From Streptomyces himalayensis subsp. himalayensis (GTDB lineage: Bacteria > Actinomycetota > Actinomycetes > Streptomycetales > Streptomycetaceae), in assembly GCF_013778455.1 (NCBI RefSeq), contig NZ_JACEHE010000007.1, positions 248,001-312,000 of the forward strand: a stretch of 64,000 nucleotides of DNA, in the 5' to 3' direction. The first letter of the stretch is position 1, and each line of letters starts with the position of its first letter. A program made the translations under genes and the position numbers. Below, piece after piece: positions 1-8,392 of this stretch. The notes below the pieces were generated by a model that was given only the letters and a program-made list of their open reading frames with translations, was not told where the DNA came from and ran no database searches.

Positions 1-972
1 GAACTCGTCCTGGCCGGCAAGCTCTGGCCCGTCACCGCACAACGCGACGAGTCCGGTGGCGCACTGGACACGGCCGAACACGTCGCCGTGCCGGCACCCG
101 CACCCGCACCGGAGCCCGAGCAGTCGCCCGCCACCGCTCCTGCCGGGCCCTCGCGGCGCCTGTTCGTCTCCCGCGTTGTGGGCGGTGCTGCCGCGGCTCT
201 TGCCGTCGGTACCGTCGCCCACGGCACGTACGGCGTCCTCCGCGGCCCGCAGGTGAAGCGCGTCACTGTTCCGCTGGCCAAACTGCCCCGCAGCGCGCAC
301 GGGTTCCGGATCGCCGTGGTCAGCGACGTGCACCTCGGGCCGATCCTGGGCCGCGGATTCTCCCAACGGGTCGTCGACACCATCAACGCGACGCAGCCCG
401 ACCTGATCGCGGTCGTCGGTGATCTGGTGGACGGCAGCGTCGAGGACCTCGGCCCCGCCGCACAGCCGCTCGCACAACTCCGGGCGCGGCACGGGGCCTA
501 CTTCGTCACCGGCAACCACGAGTACGTCTCCGGCGCCGAGCAGTGGATCCACAAGGTACGTGACCTGGGGCTGCGTCCGCTGGAGAACGCACGCACCGAG
601 CTGCCCGGCTTCGACCTTGCCGGGGTCAACGACGTGCGCGGCGAAGACGAGGGCCAGGGCCCCGACTTCGTCCAGGCGCTCGGCGACCGCGACCGTTCCC
701 GCGCCGCCGTGCTCCTCGCCCACCAACCCGTCGTCATCCACGATGCCGTTCGCCACGGCGTCGACCTCCAGCTCTCCGGCCACACCCACGGCGGCCAGCT
801 CTGGCCCACCAACTTCATCGCCGAACTGGCCAACCCCACCGTCGCCGGGCTCGAACGATACGGCGACACCCAGCTCTACGTGAGCCGGGGCGCCGGCGCC
901 TGGGGCCCACCGGTCCGCGTGGGCGCACCGTCCGACATCACGGTCGTCCAACTCGCCTCACGCCAGGCCTAG
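1..972 (+). CDS. Metallophosphoesterase, 5' end outside window
   Basis: This is a calcineurin-like phosphoesterase of the YkuE type, probably membrane-tethered and facing outward. The frame is open from base 1, so the true start lies upstream; a GTG at 88 would only give an internal start. Visible motifs in order are the metal-binding VVSDVHLG, GDLVDG, GNHEY and SGHTHGGQ, which make up the complete dinuclear metal centre. A hydrophobic stretch (VVGGAAAALAVGTVAHG) precedes the catalytic domain and probably follows further membrane segments outside the window. A strong hairpin follows the stop. The substrate cannot be inferred; YkuE-type enzymes act on phosphodiesters or phospholipid head groups. 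Confidence 0.85.
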   Translation, partial: ELVLAGKLWPVTAQRDESGGALDTAEHVAVPAPAPAPEPEQSPATAPAGPSRRLFVSRVVGGAAAALAVGTVAHGTYGVLRGPQVKRVTVPLAKLPRSAHGFRIAVVSDVHLGPILGRGFSQRVVDTINATQPDLIAVVGDLVDGSVEDLGPAAQPLAQLRARHGAYFVTGNHEYVSGAEQWIHKVRDLGLRPLENARTELPGFDLAGVNDVRGEDEGQGPDFVQALGDRDRSRAAVLLAHQPVVIHDAVRHGVDLQLSGHTHGGQLWPTNFIAELANPTVAGLERYGDTQLYVSRGAGAWGPPVRVGAPSDITVVQLASRQA

Positions 973-1020
973 GGCCTCTCGTTCGGATCATGCCGGCCTG
1001 ATCCGAACGAAAGACCCTAG
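969..1020. terminator. Long inverted repeat, probable terminator
   Basis: A perfect 12-bp stem (979-990 pairing with 999-1010, loop of 8) is extended outward by CTAGGG/CCCTAG, giving a roughly 52-bp near-palindrome directly after the phosphoesterase stop. Similar palindromes are common downstream of Streptomyces genes, where they act as factor-independent terminators without a U tract. Confidence 0.7.
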
Positions 1021-1153
1021 TCGTAGTCCGCACCAAAGACTCCTACTGAAAGTGCCCTGTCAGTACCTCCCACGGCAGGCACGCCCTGTTCCCTGCACGA
1101 TGAGGTCCGCTGGATGCGGAACACCCCAAGCCCTCTGGAAGGATCGACTCGCC

Positions 1154-1873
1154 ATGCGCTTCATCACGATCGCCGCACCGCCGGCTCGCACCAGCGCCCG
1201 TCGCATCAGGCTATGGACAGCGTCCCTGGTCTCCGCGACGATGCTCATCTTGTTCTCGGCGGGTGCCGCGCAGGCGCATCACGGGTTCGACGACTACGAC
1301 ACTGATCGCCTCTACTACATAGCGGGTGCCGTCTCGCAGGTCCGCTGGGGCGAGCCACACTCCCACTTCACCGTGACCGTCGACAGCGATCTCCCCGCTG
1401 ACACACCCCAGCGCGATCTGCCTGACGGACTGCAGGACGCCCCCGACAGCGACCCGATCAACGCCGCACCGTCCTACAGCGGTTCTCACGACGAGCTGGA
1501 GGTCACCATCGCGCCGCCGAGCTTCACGTCGATGTGGGGCCTCGACCGCGAGCTCAACGACGGCGAGCGGATCGAAGCCGTCGGTTACATCGGCAAGAGT
1601 CACACCGACGAGTTCCGTCCGGTCGTGTTCTGGTACGAAGAGGGGAAGCCTGTCAACCAGGTGCTCAACGAGGAACTCCCGGCGACGCCGCTGCCGGTCC
1701 CGTATCCGAAGGGCGACGCACCGTCCGCTGACGCCGACCAGGCTTCCCCGTCGGCCTCAGCGGACTCCGACGACACGTCACCGACTGCGGTGTGGGCCAC
1801 GCTCGGTGTCGTACTGGTCGCCGTCGTTGCCGGTGGAGCCTTCTACCTGCGAGCACGCTCGCCCCGAGGGTGA
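1154..1873 (+). CDS. DUF6152-like exported, C-terminally anchored protein
   Basis: A 239-residue protein with an N-terminal signal segment (SLVSATMLILFSAGAAQA, cleavage likely after AQA) and a mature N-terminus beginning HHGFDDYD. The HHGF start, the following GAVSQVRWGEPHSH segment and the all-beta character fit DUF6152. A Ser/Asp-rich linker and a C-terminal transmembrane helix (about residues 210-232) with a basic tail follow, so the domain should sit outside the membrane. The ATG at 1154 is chosen because GGAAGGA lies about ten bases upstream. The stop overlaps the next start (TGATG), so the two genes are translationally coupled. The His-rich mature N-terminus could bind metal, but that is inference. 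Confidence 0.75.
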   Translation: MRFITIAAPPARTSARRIRLWTASLVSATMLILFSAGAAQAHHGFDDYDTDRLYYIAGAVSQVRWGEPHSHFTVTVDSDLPADTPQRDLPDGLQDAPDSDPINAAPSYSGSHDELEVTIAPPSFTSMWGLDRELNDGERIEAVGYIGKSHTDEFRPVVFWYEEGKPVNQVLNEELPATPLPVPYPKGDAPSADADQASPSASADSDDTSPTAVWATLGVVLVAVVAGGAFYLRARSPRG

Positions 1874-2367
1874 TGGCGCTCGTCATGGACAATGTCTTCT
1901 CCTGGCTGGAGGACAGCTGGTTCGCCGAGGCCGTCCGCGGCACGGCCTACCTGTACCCGATGCTCGAGAGCGTCCACATTATCGGCATCGCCCTCCTCAT
2001 CGGCCCGGCCGCAGCATTCGATCTTCGGCTGCTGGGGCTCGGCCGGCGGGCGCTGCGGGTGACGACCGCGGCCAACTACCTGCTCCGCCTGTCACACCTC
2101 GGCTTCGTGATCGCGGCAGCCACCGGCGTAGCCATGTTCCTGCCCGGGGCGAGCCTCATCGCCGACCGTGGCAGTGCTCCGTGGAAGCTCGGCCTCATCC
2201 TGCTCGCAGGTCTGAACATCCTGATCTTCCATCGACGGACCTACCGCAGCGTGGCCGACTGGGATATGGACCAGCCGACGCCTGTCGCCGCCCGGCTCGC
2301 CGCGGTCGTCTCCCTCACGTCGTGGTCGGGTGTCACGATCGCGGGGAGGCTCCTGGCCTACACCTAA
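1873..2367 (+). CDS. DUF6644-like integral membrane protein
   Basis: A 164-residue membrane protein with about four hydrophobic helices, including one with ESVHIIGIALLIGPAAAFDL. The ExxHxxG helix resembles membrane proteins that bind haem or copper through histidine and fits DUF6644. Its ATG overlaps the stop of the DUF6152 gene by one base, and this family pair is commonly found together, so the two probably form a membrane-plus-extracytoplasmic unit. A second ATG at 1885 is possible. No regulator or enzyme is adjacent to show the substrate. Confidence 0.7.
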   Translation: MALVMDNVFSWLEDSWFAEAVRGTAYLYPMLESVHIIGIALLIGPAAAFDLRLLGLGRRALRVTTAANYLLRLSHLGFVIAAATGVAMFLPGASLIADRGSAPWKLGLILLAGLNILIFHRRTYRSVADWDMDQPTPVAARLAAVVSLTSWSGVTIAGRLLAYT

Positions 2368-2412
2368 AGGGTGTGTTCGGGCAGGCCGGGGCCGGTTTTG
2401 GGGCTGGCTTGA

Positions 2413-3000
2413 TCACGCGGCCAGGGCGAGGTTGCGCATGTGGGCGACGGTCTGACCGCGTGGTGGAGGCCGGTGCCGCGCTGGCGGCAGTCGCGGAGGA
2501 TGTTGTAGTGCTTCATGCGGGCGAAGGCGTGCTCGATGCGGGCCCGAACTCTGCGTTGCTCGGCGTTGTCGTCTTCCTCGCCGGGCAGGAGGGCTCTGTC
2601 GGGGCGTCTGCGGTGCGGGACGACAAGCCCGATGTTGATGCATGCGCCCTCGCCGAGCACGGTCACGCCTTCGCAAGTCCTGGCCAGGCCGGAGTCCCTC
2701 CAGGCCTTCGCGTGCGCAGTGTTGCCGGGCACCGGGCGGGCCGCCGCGATCCCCGGCTTGCTATCGGGGTCGATGACGACCTGCACATTCGCCGAGATGC
2801 AGAAGTTGCGTGAGGACGCGCCGACCTTCCGGTCGCGGACCGGGACGAGGGTGCCGTCCACGATCCTGTCTGAGGCAGGACCGGGGCGCGGCCCTCTTGT
2901 GTCAACCGGCCGGCGCGCGCAGGAGCCGGTCCCGGGTCGTTTCGGGCACCACCCGGCGCGAGACCGGTGCGGTCGAGCTGAAGGAGGCGGCGAAGGCAGC
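2413..3000 (-). pseudogene. IS5-family transposase remnant
   Basis: On the minus strand the segments DGTLVPVRDRKVG, ARPVPGNTAHAKAWRDSGL, VLGEGACINIGLVVPHRR and RARIEHAFARMK are clearly those of an IS5-type DDE transposase. The copy is dead. Homology starts abruptly near 2870 with shifted fragments upstream. The second catalytic block reads GEGACI where intact relatives have GDGAY, so the acidic residue and a tyrosine are changed. The last 15 or so codons (VAHMRNLALAA, ending at 2413) lie in another frame from the body. No clean terminal inverted repeats or target duplication were identified. The remnant marks the left side of the accessory zone. Confidence 0.8.
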
Positions 3001-3104
3001 CACGAGACTGTGAGGAGCGCTGGCGCCGAAAGACACCGCCCACAGGCACGGTGCACCGAGTGCGTGCTGGGCTCATGCCCGCCATCCGGCCGACCCCACC
3101 TCAT

Positions 3105-3507
3105 CCGGCCCGGTGGTTAGGGCGCGCGGGTCGGCGTCCTGGATAAGGGCGGCACCTCGCCGAGACTGAGGTGCGAGGTGAACGTGGCCCCGACCAGAGC
3201 ATCATCATCTGGACCGCAGCCCCCGGATCCGCCTCACGTACCAAGCTCCAGCAGCTGCGCGGCGTCCCTCGGTGAACCGGCGGTTCAGTCGGCTCGTTCG
3301 ATGGTCACGTCCCTGATGGCTGAGAGGTCTCGTCGATCCGGCCGAGGCGCGCGACTCGTTCTCCCTCACCGCGCGCCCACCGTGTTGGCTTTCTGTGCGG
3401 AAGCGGGTGTGACGGCTGCGCTGACGCTCGGGCCCGCCGCACACCGAGTTTCCGCAGCGACCATGGCGTGTCAGCGCCTCCCCCGGAAGAGAAAGCAGCA
3501 CCCCGGC
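3105..3507. other. Non-coding or decayed stretch
   Basis: No convincing gene is present. A short open stretch at about 3150-3276 on the plus strand reads DQSIIIWTAAPGSASRTKLQ and then stops. It resembles the C-terminal end of an XRE/MmyB-type regulator, so this may be another gene fragment. The rest shows nothing recognisable before the SDR lipoprotein start. Confidence 0.4.
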
Positions 3508-4476
3508 ATGACCAACATGACCCGACGCTCCCTCCTCCTCTCCGCGGCCGCGCTCGGCATGGGAACCCTGGCCTCCTGCACCACAATCGGGAAATCCGGC
3601 GGCACGCCGAATGAAGGCGGCCGTTCGGCGGGCAACGGCGGCAGGTTCGGGGTAGGGGACTACAACACGCAGGAAGTCGCCGACGAGCTGCGCTACATCG
3701 AGGAGAACATCGGCCACCTCCCCAAAAGTGACGCCAAGCGCATCCTGATCACCGGCTCAACCGGAGGTCTCGGCCAGCTCACCGCCGCCTACCTCCTCGC
3801 ACGCGGGCACAGCGTCGTCGGCCACGCACGCAACGACCGGCGCGCAGCAGACGTACAGCGAGACCTCCCAGGGCTGGAAGCCGTCGTCACCGGGGACCTG
3901 TCGAACCTGGATGAGACGAGGAGGCTCGCCACCCGGATCAATGAGCTGGGAGCGTTCGACGTCATCATCTACAACGCCGGGGAGTACGGCGTTGCGAATG
4001 CGGAGATCCTGAACGTCAACTCGCTGTCTCCGTACCTCCTGACGAGCCTGGTCGATGCTCCCCAGCAGTCGATCTACCTCACCTCCGATCTGCACTTGGG
4101 CGGCGACCTCAAGCTCGGTGAGCTACGAACCGGCGGCACCGACGTCACCTACGACGACAGCAAGGTCCAGATCCTGACGCTCGCCATGGCCGTCGCCCGG
4201 CGGCGTCCCAAGCTCCGCGTCAACGCGGTGGCCCCGGGCTGGGTGCCGACCATGATGGGGTTCGCCAACGGCCCGTACGCCCCCGACGACCTCCGTGCTG
4301 GCTACATGACTCAGGTCTGGCTGGCCGAGGGCAGCGAGCCTGCGAGTCGCGGATCCGGCGGATTCTTCTTCCACCGCGAACCGGAGGACGACGTTCACCC
4401 CTCGGTCCGCGACACCCGCGCGCAGGACGACCTGCTCGACGCCTACGCACGGCGCACCGAGGTCACCCTGCGATAG
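3508..4476 (+). CDS. SDR-family oxidoreductase with Tat lipoprotein signal
   Basis: A 322-residue protein. The ATG at 3508 (or 3520) begins a twin-arginine signal, TRRSLLLSAAALGMG, ending in a lipobox LASC, so it should be exported folded and lipid-anchored. After a Gly/Asn-rich linker comes a short-chain dehydrogenase domain with the nucleotide motif GSTGGLGQ, the NAG block in YNAGEYG and the active-site YDDSK (Tyr-x-x-x-Lys). A longer open frame exists upstream to 3178 but has no recognisable content. An NAD(P)-binding enzyme outside the membrane is unexpected; the signal may instead help folding or cofactor-loaded export. The neighbours are gene remnants, so context does not show the substrate. 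Confidence 0.7.
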   Translation: MTNMTRRSLLLSAAALGMGTLASCTTIGKSGGTPNEGGRSAGNGGRFGVGDYNTQEVADELRYIEENIGHLPKSDAKRILITGSTGGLGQLTAAYLLARGHSVVGHARNDRRAADVQRDLPGLEAVVTGDLSNLDETRRLATRINELGAFDVIIYNAGEYGVANAEILNVNSLSPYLLTSLVDAPQQSIYLTSDLHLGGDLKLGELRTGGTDVTYDDSKVQILTLAMAVARRRPKLRVNAVAPGWVPTMMGFANGPYAPDDLRAGYMTQVWLAEGSEPASRGSGGFFFHREPEDDVHPSVRDTRAQDDLLDAYARRTEVTLR

Positions 4477-4644
4477 GCCCGGTGCTCCGCGGCCTTGAGA
4501 AGCGCGGCGCGGGTCCGGTGAAGGGTTGAAGGCCGGAACTGCGCCTCCCACCGGCCCTCCCGCTCCCTTCCCGGCTCCGGCCGGACCCGAGGGCTCCATG
4601 CGGCTGAGCAGGGAGGGTGGCGGCATCGCAGCGCTGTCGGAAGT

Positions 4645-4900
4645 CAGCTGGTCGCCGATCGTTCCGTTTCCGGGTCGGATTCCTGCGTGGCGACGAGGCG
4701 CAGTCCCTCTTCGGAGGGTGAGCCAGGCTCGGCGGTGTGGATGGTGAGGGTGAGGCCGGGGGCAGCGGCCATCTCCAGGACCTCGAAGGCCAGTGAGAGG
4801 TCGCCGACGGCGTGGTGGTGGAAGTGCCTGGTGCCGGTGCCGTGGTGCCGGACGTTGTGCACGCCACCGGGGACGGAACTCGTCACTGCGTATGCACCAC
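4645..4900 (-). pseudogene. C-terminal fragment of XRE/MmyB-type regulator
   Basis: On the minus strand the frame reads FHHHAVGDLSLAFEVLEMA, then LTIHTAEPGSPSEEGLRL. This is the characteristic end of the MmyB-like ligand-binding domain of Streptomyces helix-turn-helix regulators. The DNA-binding domain and most of the ligand domain are absent. Upstream the frame dissolves into unrelated sequence that overlaps the xanthine-dehydrogenase-like fragment on the opposite strand. Confidence 0.7.
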
Positions 4901-5157
4901 TCCCCGCAACCACCGCAATCCGATGGAGCCGCACGCCACCATCGCCCGCTGGAAGGACGGCAAGCTCACCGTCTGGGACAAGACCCAGTGGGTGGTGGGG
5001 CACCCAGACCGAACCGGCCGCCGTCTTCGGACTGCTCCTGGACTCCGTTCGCGTCATCTCCCCGTTCGTCGGCGGCGCGTTCGGCACCGGAGTGCGCTGC
5101 TGGCCCCACACCACCGTCGCCGCGCTCGCCACCCGCGCGGTCAAGCGCCCCACCTGA
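4890..5157 (+). pseudogene. Molybdopterin-binding oxidoreductase fragment, frameshifted
   Basis: Two adjoining frames together read NPMEPHATIARWKDGKLTVW and, after a shift near 5010, AAVFGLLLDSVRVISPFVGG followed by AFGTGVRCW. These are the conserved NPMEPHA and VGGxFG blocks of the xanthine dehydrogenase/aldehyde oxidoreductase molybdopterin-binding subunit. Only about 85 of roughly 700 codons remain, with a frameshift and no start, so it cannot be functional. No iron-sulfur or FAD subunit is nearby. Confidence 0.75.
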
Positions 5158-5574
5158 CGGCCTCGGGAGGCGGGCGATCCCGATGACGCCAGGCAATGGC
5201 CCGACACCCAAAAGCGTCCTTCCAGGGGCAGCCGCCCTCGGCCGCATTGCACGTGACTTCCAGCTGCGTATGTCGGTGATCGACGCCGAGCCCTAGACGA
5301 CCCACGACCCAGGACCCACGACCCACGACCGGTACGGCCGGACTGGTCATCCCGGCTCCGTGGCAACCGCCCTCGCTCACCGCAACCAGGGAGCCGTCGA
5401 CGCATACAGCCTGTACCTCGCCCCGCACACCGACGGACTGCTCTATGCCGCCCGCCGTGCTCTCGAGGAGCTGCCGCTGGCCCGCTAGGATTCCGGATGG
5501 CGGACCATGCTGGACGCCTCCGCAACGGCCTGCCGCCCCGGCCGCTCACCGCGCCGGCCCCCCGTGGGCTGCCG
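5158..5574. other. Gene-free stretch with short coding-like scrap
   Basis: Nothing intact is present. A plus-strand scrap at about 5370-5488 reads NQGAVDAYSLYLAPHTDGLL and ends in a stop. It has normal codon bias but no start and no family I can name. The stretch belongs to the decayed zone between 2.4 and 6.7 kb. Confidence 0.4.
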
Positions 5575-6342
5575 CTATCGGGCGACGTAGCCGCCGTCGA
5601 CGGGGAGGGCGAAGCCGACAACGAAGCCGGCTCCGGGGCTGCACAGCCACAGGACGGCCTGGGCGATTTCGTCTGCGGTGCCGAGGCGGTTGATGGGCTG
5701 GTTGGCTTCGGCTGCGGCGCGGTCGAGCTCTCCCTTGGCGATCATGTCGCTGACCATCGGGGTGTCGATGGTGCCGGGGCAGACGGCGTTGATGCGGATG
5801 CCGCGCGGTGCGTATTCGAGTGCCGCACTGGTGGTCAGGCCGATCACTCCGTGCTTGGAGGCGTGGTACGAGGCGCGGCCGGGGAGGCCGCCGAGGCCGC
5901 CGAGGGAGGAGCAGTTGACGATGGCTCCGCTGCCCTGGGTCCGCATGTGGCGGAGTTCGTGCTTCATGCTGGCCCAGATGCCGCGCAGGTTGATGGCGTG
6001 GACGCGGTCGAACTGGTCGGCGGGTTCGTCGGCGGCATCGGCGGGCGGGATCTGAATGCCGGCGTTGTTGTAAGCCATGTCGAGGCGGCCGAAAGTCTCA
6101 ACCGTGCGGTCGACCGCGCTGGCGACCTCGTCCTCGTCGGTGACGTCGCAGACCAGGGCGAGGGCCTGATGGCCGTCGTCGGTGAGCTGTTGCACGGCCG
6201 CATCGAGAGCGGCTTCGTTGATGTCGGTGAGGGCGACGGCGGCTCCCGCTTCGGCGAAAGCGCGGGCCGTGGCAACGCCCATGCCGGAGCCGGCTCCGGT
6301 GACGAAGGCGACCTGGTCGCGGAAGTCGTAGGTGGGATTCAT
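5575..6342 (-). CDS. SDR-family NAD(P)-dependent oxidoreductase
   Basis: A complete 255-residue classical short-chain dehydrogenase: cofactor motif GAGSGMG near residue 16, acidic residue after beta-2 (ALTDIN, favouring NAD), NNAG, catalytic Ser in NCSSLGG, YHASK, and the C-terminal PVDGGYVAR typical of the family. It is intact although flanked by fragments. Downstream on the same strand lies the xanthine-dehydrogenase scrap; upstream is a truncated conjugation gene whose remaining end runs toward it. The substrate cannot be predicted. Confidence 0.9.
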   Translation of the reverse strand: MNPTYDFRDQVAFVTGAGSGMGVATARAFAEAGAAVALTDINEAALDAAVQQLTDDGHQALALVCDVTDEDEVASAVDRTVETFGRLDMAYNNAGIQIPPADAADEPADQFDRVHAINLRGIWASMKHELRHMRTQGSGAIVNCSSLGGLGGLPGRASYHASKHGVIGLTTSAALEYAPRGIRINAVCPGTIDTPMVSDMIAKGELDRAAAEANQPINRLGTADEIAQAVLWLCSPGAGFVVGFALPVDGGYVAR

Positions 6343-6483
6343 GCCGTGTTCTCCCGTCGAGGGCTGAGTGGTGGATGGGTGTGCAGGCGTGCATCAGTGC
6401 CGAGCGGGCGCCGGTGCGGTTTCGTCCTCTCACGCGTGGGCCGGAGTGGCGCGCCGGGCGACGATCCGAGTGGTCTGCGACGT

Positions 6484-6712
6484 GCACCAGGACACCCTTC
6501 TTGCCATTGGCCTCCGTCTGATGGCCGCCGCTGTGGTGACCCCAGGCCCACACACCCGCGGACACCGCCATGGAGCCGACGACGGCGATGATGCCGAAGA
6601 GGTTGATCGACCCCATGACTTTCTTCAGCACCGACACGCCTGGCAGGCCGCCCTCGTTGGGGCTGACGCCGGGGTCATAGGCGAGCTGCACGACCGTGTC
6701 GATCACATGCAT
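6484..6712 (-). pseudogene. Truncated DUF6112 membrane protein of a conjugative element
   Basis: The first 76 codons match DUF6112 proteins of actinobacterial conjugative elements: SPNEGGLPG, then a membrane helix (LFGIIAVVGSMAVSAGVWAWG) and GHQTEANGKKGVLV. The second membrane helix expected after GKKG is missing; the frame continues as Arg-rich, non-coding-like sequence that overlaps the SDR gene in another frame. The gene was therefore cut at about 6484, probably by the event that placed the SDR next to it. It lies 69 bp downstream of the NlpC/P60 hydrolase gene on the same strand, as in intact transfer operons. Confidence 0.7.
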
Positions 6713-6781
6713 CAGAGGAACTCCTGTTCGATTTGCGGCTGGCGGAAAGCCCGCCTAGTGCAGGGAGGGGAAAGGGGTTTG

Positions 6782-7897
6782 TCAGAGGACGCGGCGGGCG
6801 GCGAGGATCTCGCTCTTCCAGGACGCGAGCGTGACGATGCGGACCACGTCGCCGGTCCTGGGGGCGTGGATGACCAGGCCCTCGCCGATGTACATCCCGA
6901 CGTGCTCGGGAGCGGCGGCAGTGCCCTCGGCGAACAGCAGGTCGCCAGGTGCGATGGCACTGACCGAGACGGCCTTGCCCTCCTTGACCTGCGTATAGGT
7001 CGTGCGGGACAGCGTCACCCCGGCGGCCCGATAGGACTGCTGCATCAGCGATGAGCAGTCGCACCGGCCCATCGGGTCGGGCCCGTGCGCGTCGGTGCAG
7101 CTCCCACCCCACTGGTAGGCGGTGCCGAGCTGGCCCATCGCCCAGCGGATGGCCGTCCGCGCCTTCGCAGATGCGTTGGCCGGGATCGCGTACCCGTCGG
7201 GCGCCGCCCCTGCCGGGATTGGATCGAACGTCGAGCCGTCCGCGCCGGCACACGAGGCAGGAGTTGCTGCCGGGCCGCCGTTGTTCTGGTCGGTGTCTTC
7301 CTCACCGGAGTTGAGGTGCGGGGCCAGCGCCTTCTGGAGGGCGGTCGCCAGTGGCTCCCACTTCGTGTAGGCGTCCGGGAAGCCGCTGCGCTGCACGGCC
7401 TGCGCGGCCTGGGTTACGGTCATCGACTCCCAGCCCGGCACCTTGCGCAGGCCCTCGTAGTACGTGGTCGACGCATATACCGGATCGAGAATCTCCTCGA
7501 CCGTGCCCCAGCCCTGCGATGGACGCTGCTGGAACAGGCCGACGGAATCCCGGTCCCCGTAGGTCAGATTCCGCAGACCGCTCTCCTGCAGGGCGGTCGC
7601 CAGCGCGACGACCTGGCCACGGGCCGGAATCTGCATCGCGAGTCCGGTCGCCGTGATGACCCGAGCGTTCGGAATCTGCTCGGCCGGCGAGGCCAGCCCC
7701 GGTACTGAGACGTCGGTGCCGGAACCACCGGCCAAGATGTCCTCCACCTGCTCAGCGACGGCTGCAGCTTCCACGGACTGCGCAGGACCGGTCTGACAGG
7801 CGGTCGTGGCAACCCCGCTCGCCGCGAACAGCACTGGCGCGGTCAACAGGAGCGGTCCGCAGGCCAGCAGAGCGATCGCCGCACCGGTCTTCTTCAT
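6782..7897 (-). CDS. Conjugal-transfer cell-wall hydrolase (lysozyme-like + NlpC/P60)
   Basis: A 371-residue bifunctional peptidoglycan hydrolase resembling CwlT/VirB1-type transfer proteins that open the wall during conjugation. After a signal/anchor helix (IALLACGPLLLTAPVLFAAS), a lysozyme-like domain at about residues 75-170 carries ALQESGLRNL (catalytic Glu) and SVGLFQQRPSQGWGT. A linker leads to an NlpC/P60 domain at about 255-370 with catalytic Cys in RCDCSSLMQQ, His in EHVGMYIG and a further His in IHAP. The ATG at 7897 is followed by a clear signal sequence; a GTG at 7945 is an in-frame alternative. The gene itself looks intact, although the transfer operon around it is broken. Confidence 0.85.
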   Translation of the reverse strand: MKKTGAAIALLACGPLLLTAPVLFAASGVATTACQTGPAQSVEAAAVAEQVEDILAGGSGTDVSVPGLASPAEQIPNARVITATGLAMQIPARGQVVALATALQESGLRNLTYGDRDSVGLFQQRPSQGWGTVEEILDPVYASTTYYEGLRKVPGWESMTVTQAAQAVQRSGFPDAYTKWEPLATALQKALAPHLNSGEEDTDQNNGGPAATPASCAGADGSTFDPIPAGAAPDGYAIPANASAKARTAIRWAMGQLGTAYQWGGSCTDAHGPDPMGRCDCSSLMQQSYRAAGVTLSRTTYTQVKEGKAVSVSAIAPGDLLFAEGTAAAPEHVGMYIGEGLVIHAPRTGDVVRIVTLASWKSEILAARRVL

Positions 7898-8141
7898 GAG
7901 ACAGGCCCGGCGTCGCCCTGCCGGGTGGCCGCCGAGCGGAAGCACGGGGGTTTCTCAGGCATGCAATCTCCACGTGCTGCGAGACGGCGCGGTGCCGGCG
8001 GCCGGGTGAGACGGCAGCCGGAACTGCGCCGTCCATTCCCCGCCGACAGGCGGACTGATGGACGTGGAGCCGGTGCAACACCGGCTCCACGTCGGGATCG
8101 AGCGCGGCAGCGAGCCGCGCTCGTAATCTCTTGAGATGCAC
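7752..8141 (-). CDS. Possible small protein upstream of transfer hydrolase
   Basis: A GTG at 8141 has an excellent ribosome-binding site (AGGAG, five bases upstream) and begins VHLKRLRARLAAALDPDVEP, a plausible start for a small cytoplasmic protein. The open frame runs 129 codons to 7752, but the second half is Arg-rich and overlaps the hydrolase gene by about 145 bp. The real product may therefore end earlier through a frameshift, or the gene may be decayed. No family was recognised. The strong SD and the same-strand position suggest it once belonged to the transfer operon. Confidence 0.35.
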   Translation of the reverse strand: MHLKRLRARLAAALDPDVEPVLHRLHVHQSACRRGMDGAVPAAVSPGRRHRAVSQHVEIACLRNPRASARRPPGRATPGLSHEEDRCGDRSAGLRTAPVDRASAVRGERGCHDRLSDRSCAVRGSCSRR

Positions 8142-8392
8142 GGGAACTCCTGAGGAACAGGGCCAAGCCCGGCGGGCGTGGCGGCGCGAAGGAATGTGGA
8201 AACACACAGGTCAGAGCCATGCCTTTGGCTGGGCTGGCTAACGAGGCGAGACAGTAGATGCGCATTCCGGCCGCACCAAACGACCACAGCAGCCACCACC
8301 CAGGAACCTGTACGCCGTCGGCTACGTACGGCCGAGATCGCGGGCTACTGTCCGGCGCGTTCGTCCCTCTCCCCGGAGAAAGGCCCGCGCCC

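Noticed and set aside
4644..5621. Continuous 325-codon minus-strand frame
   Set aside because: Only its last 80 or so codons resemble a protein (MmyB-type fragment); the rest is antisense to the molybdenum hydroxylase scrap and lacks coding bias.
5497..6591. Long Gly/Val-rich plus-strand open frame of 364 codons
   Set aside because: It is the antisense of the intact SDR gene at 5575-6342 and has the amino-acid bias expected for a shadow frame.
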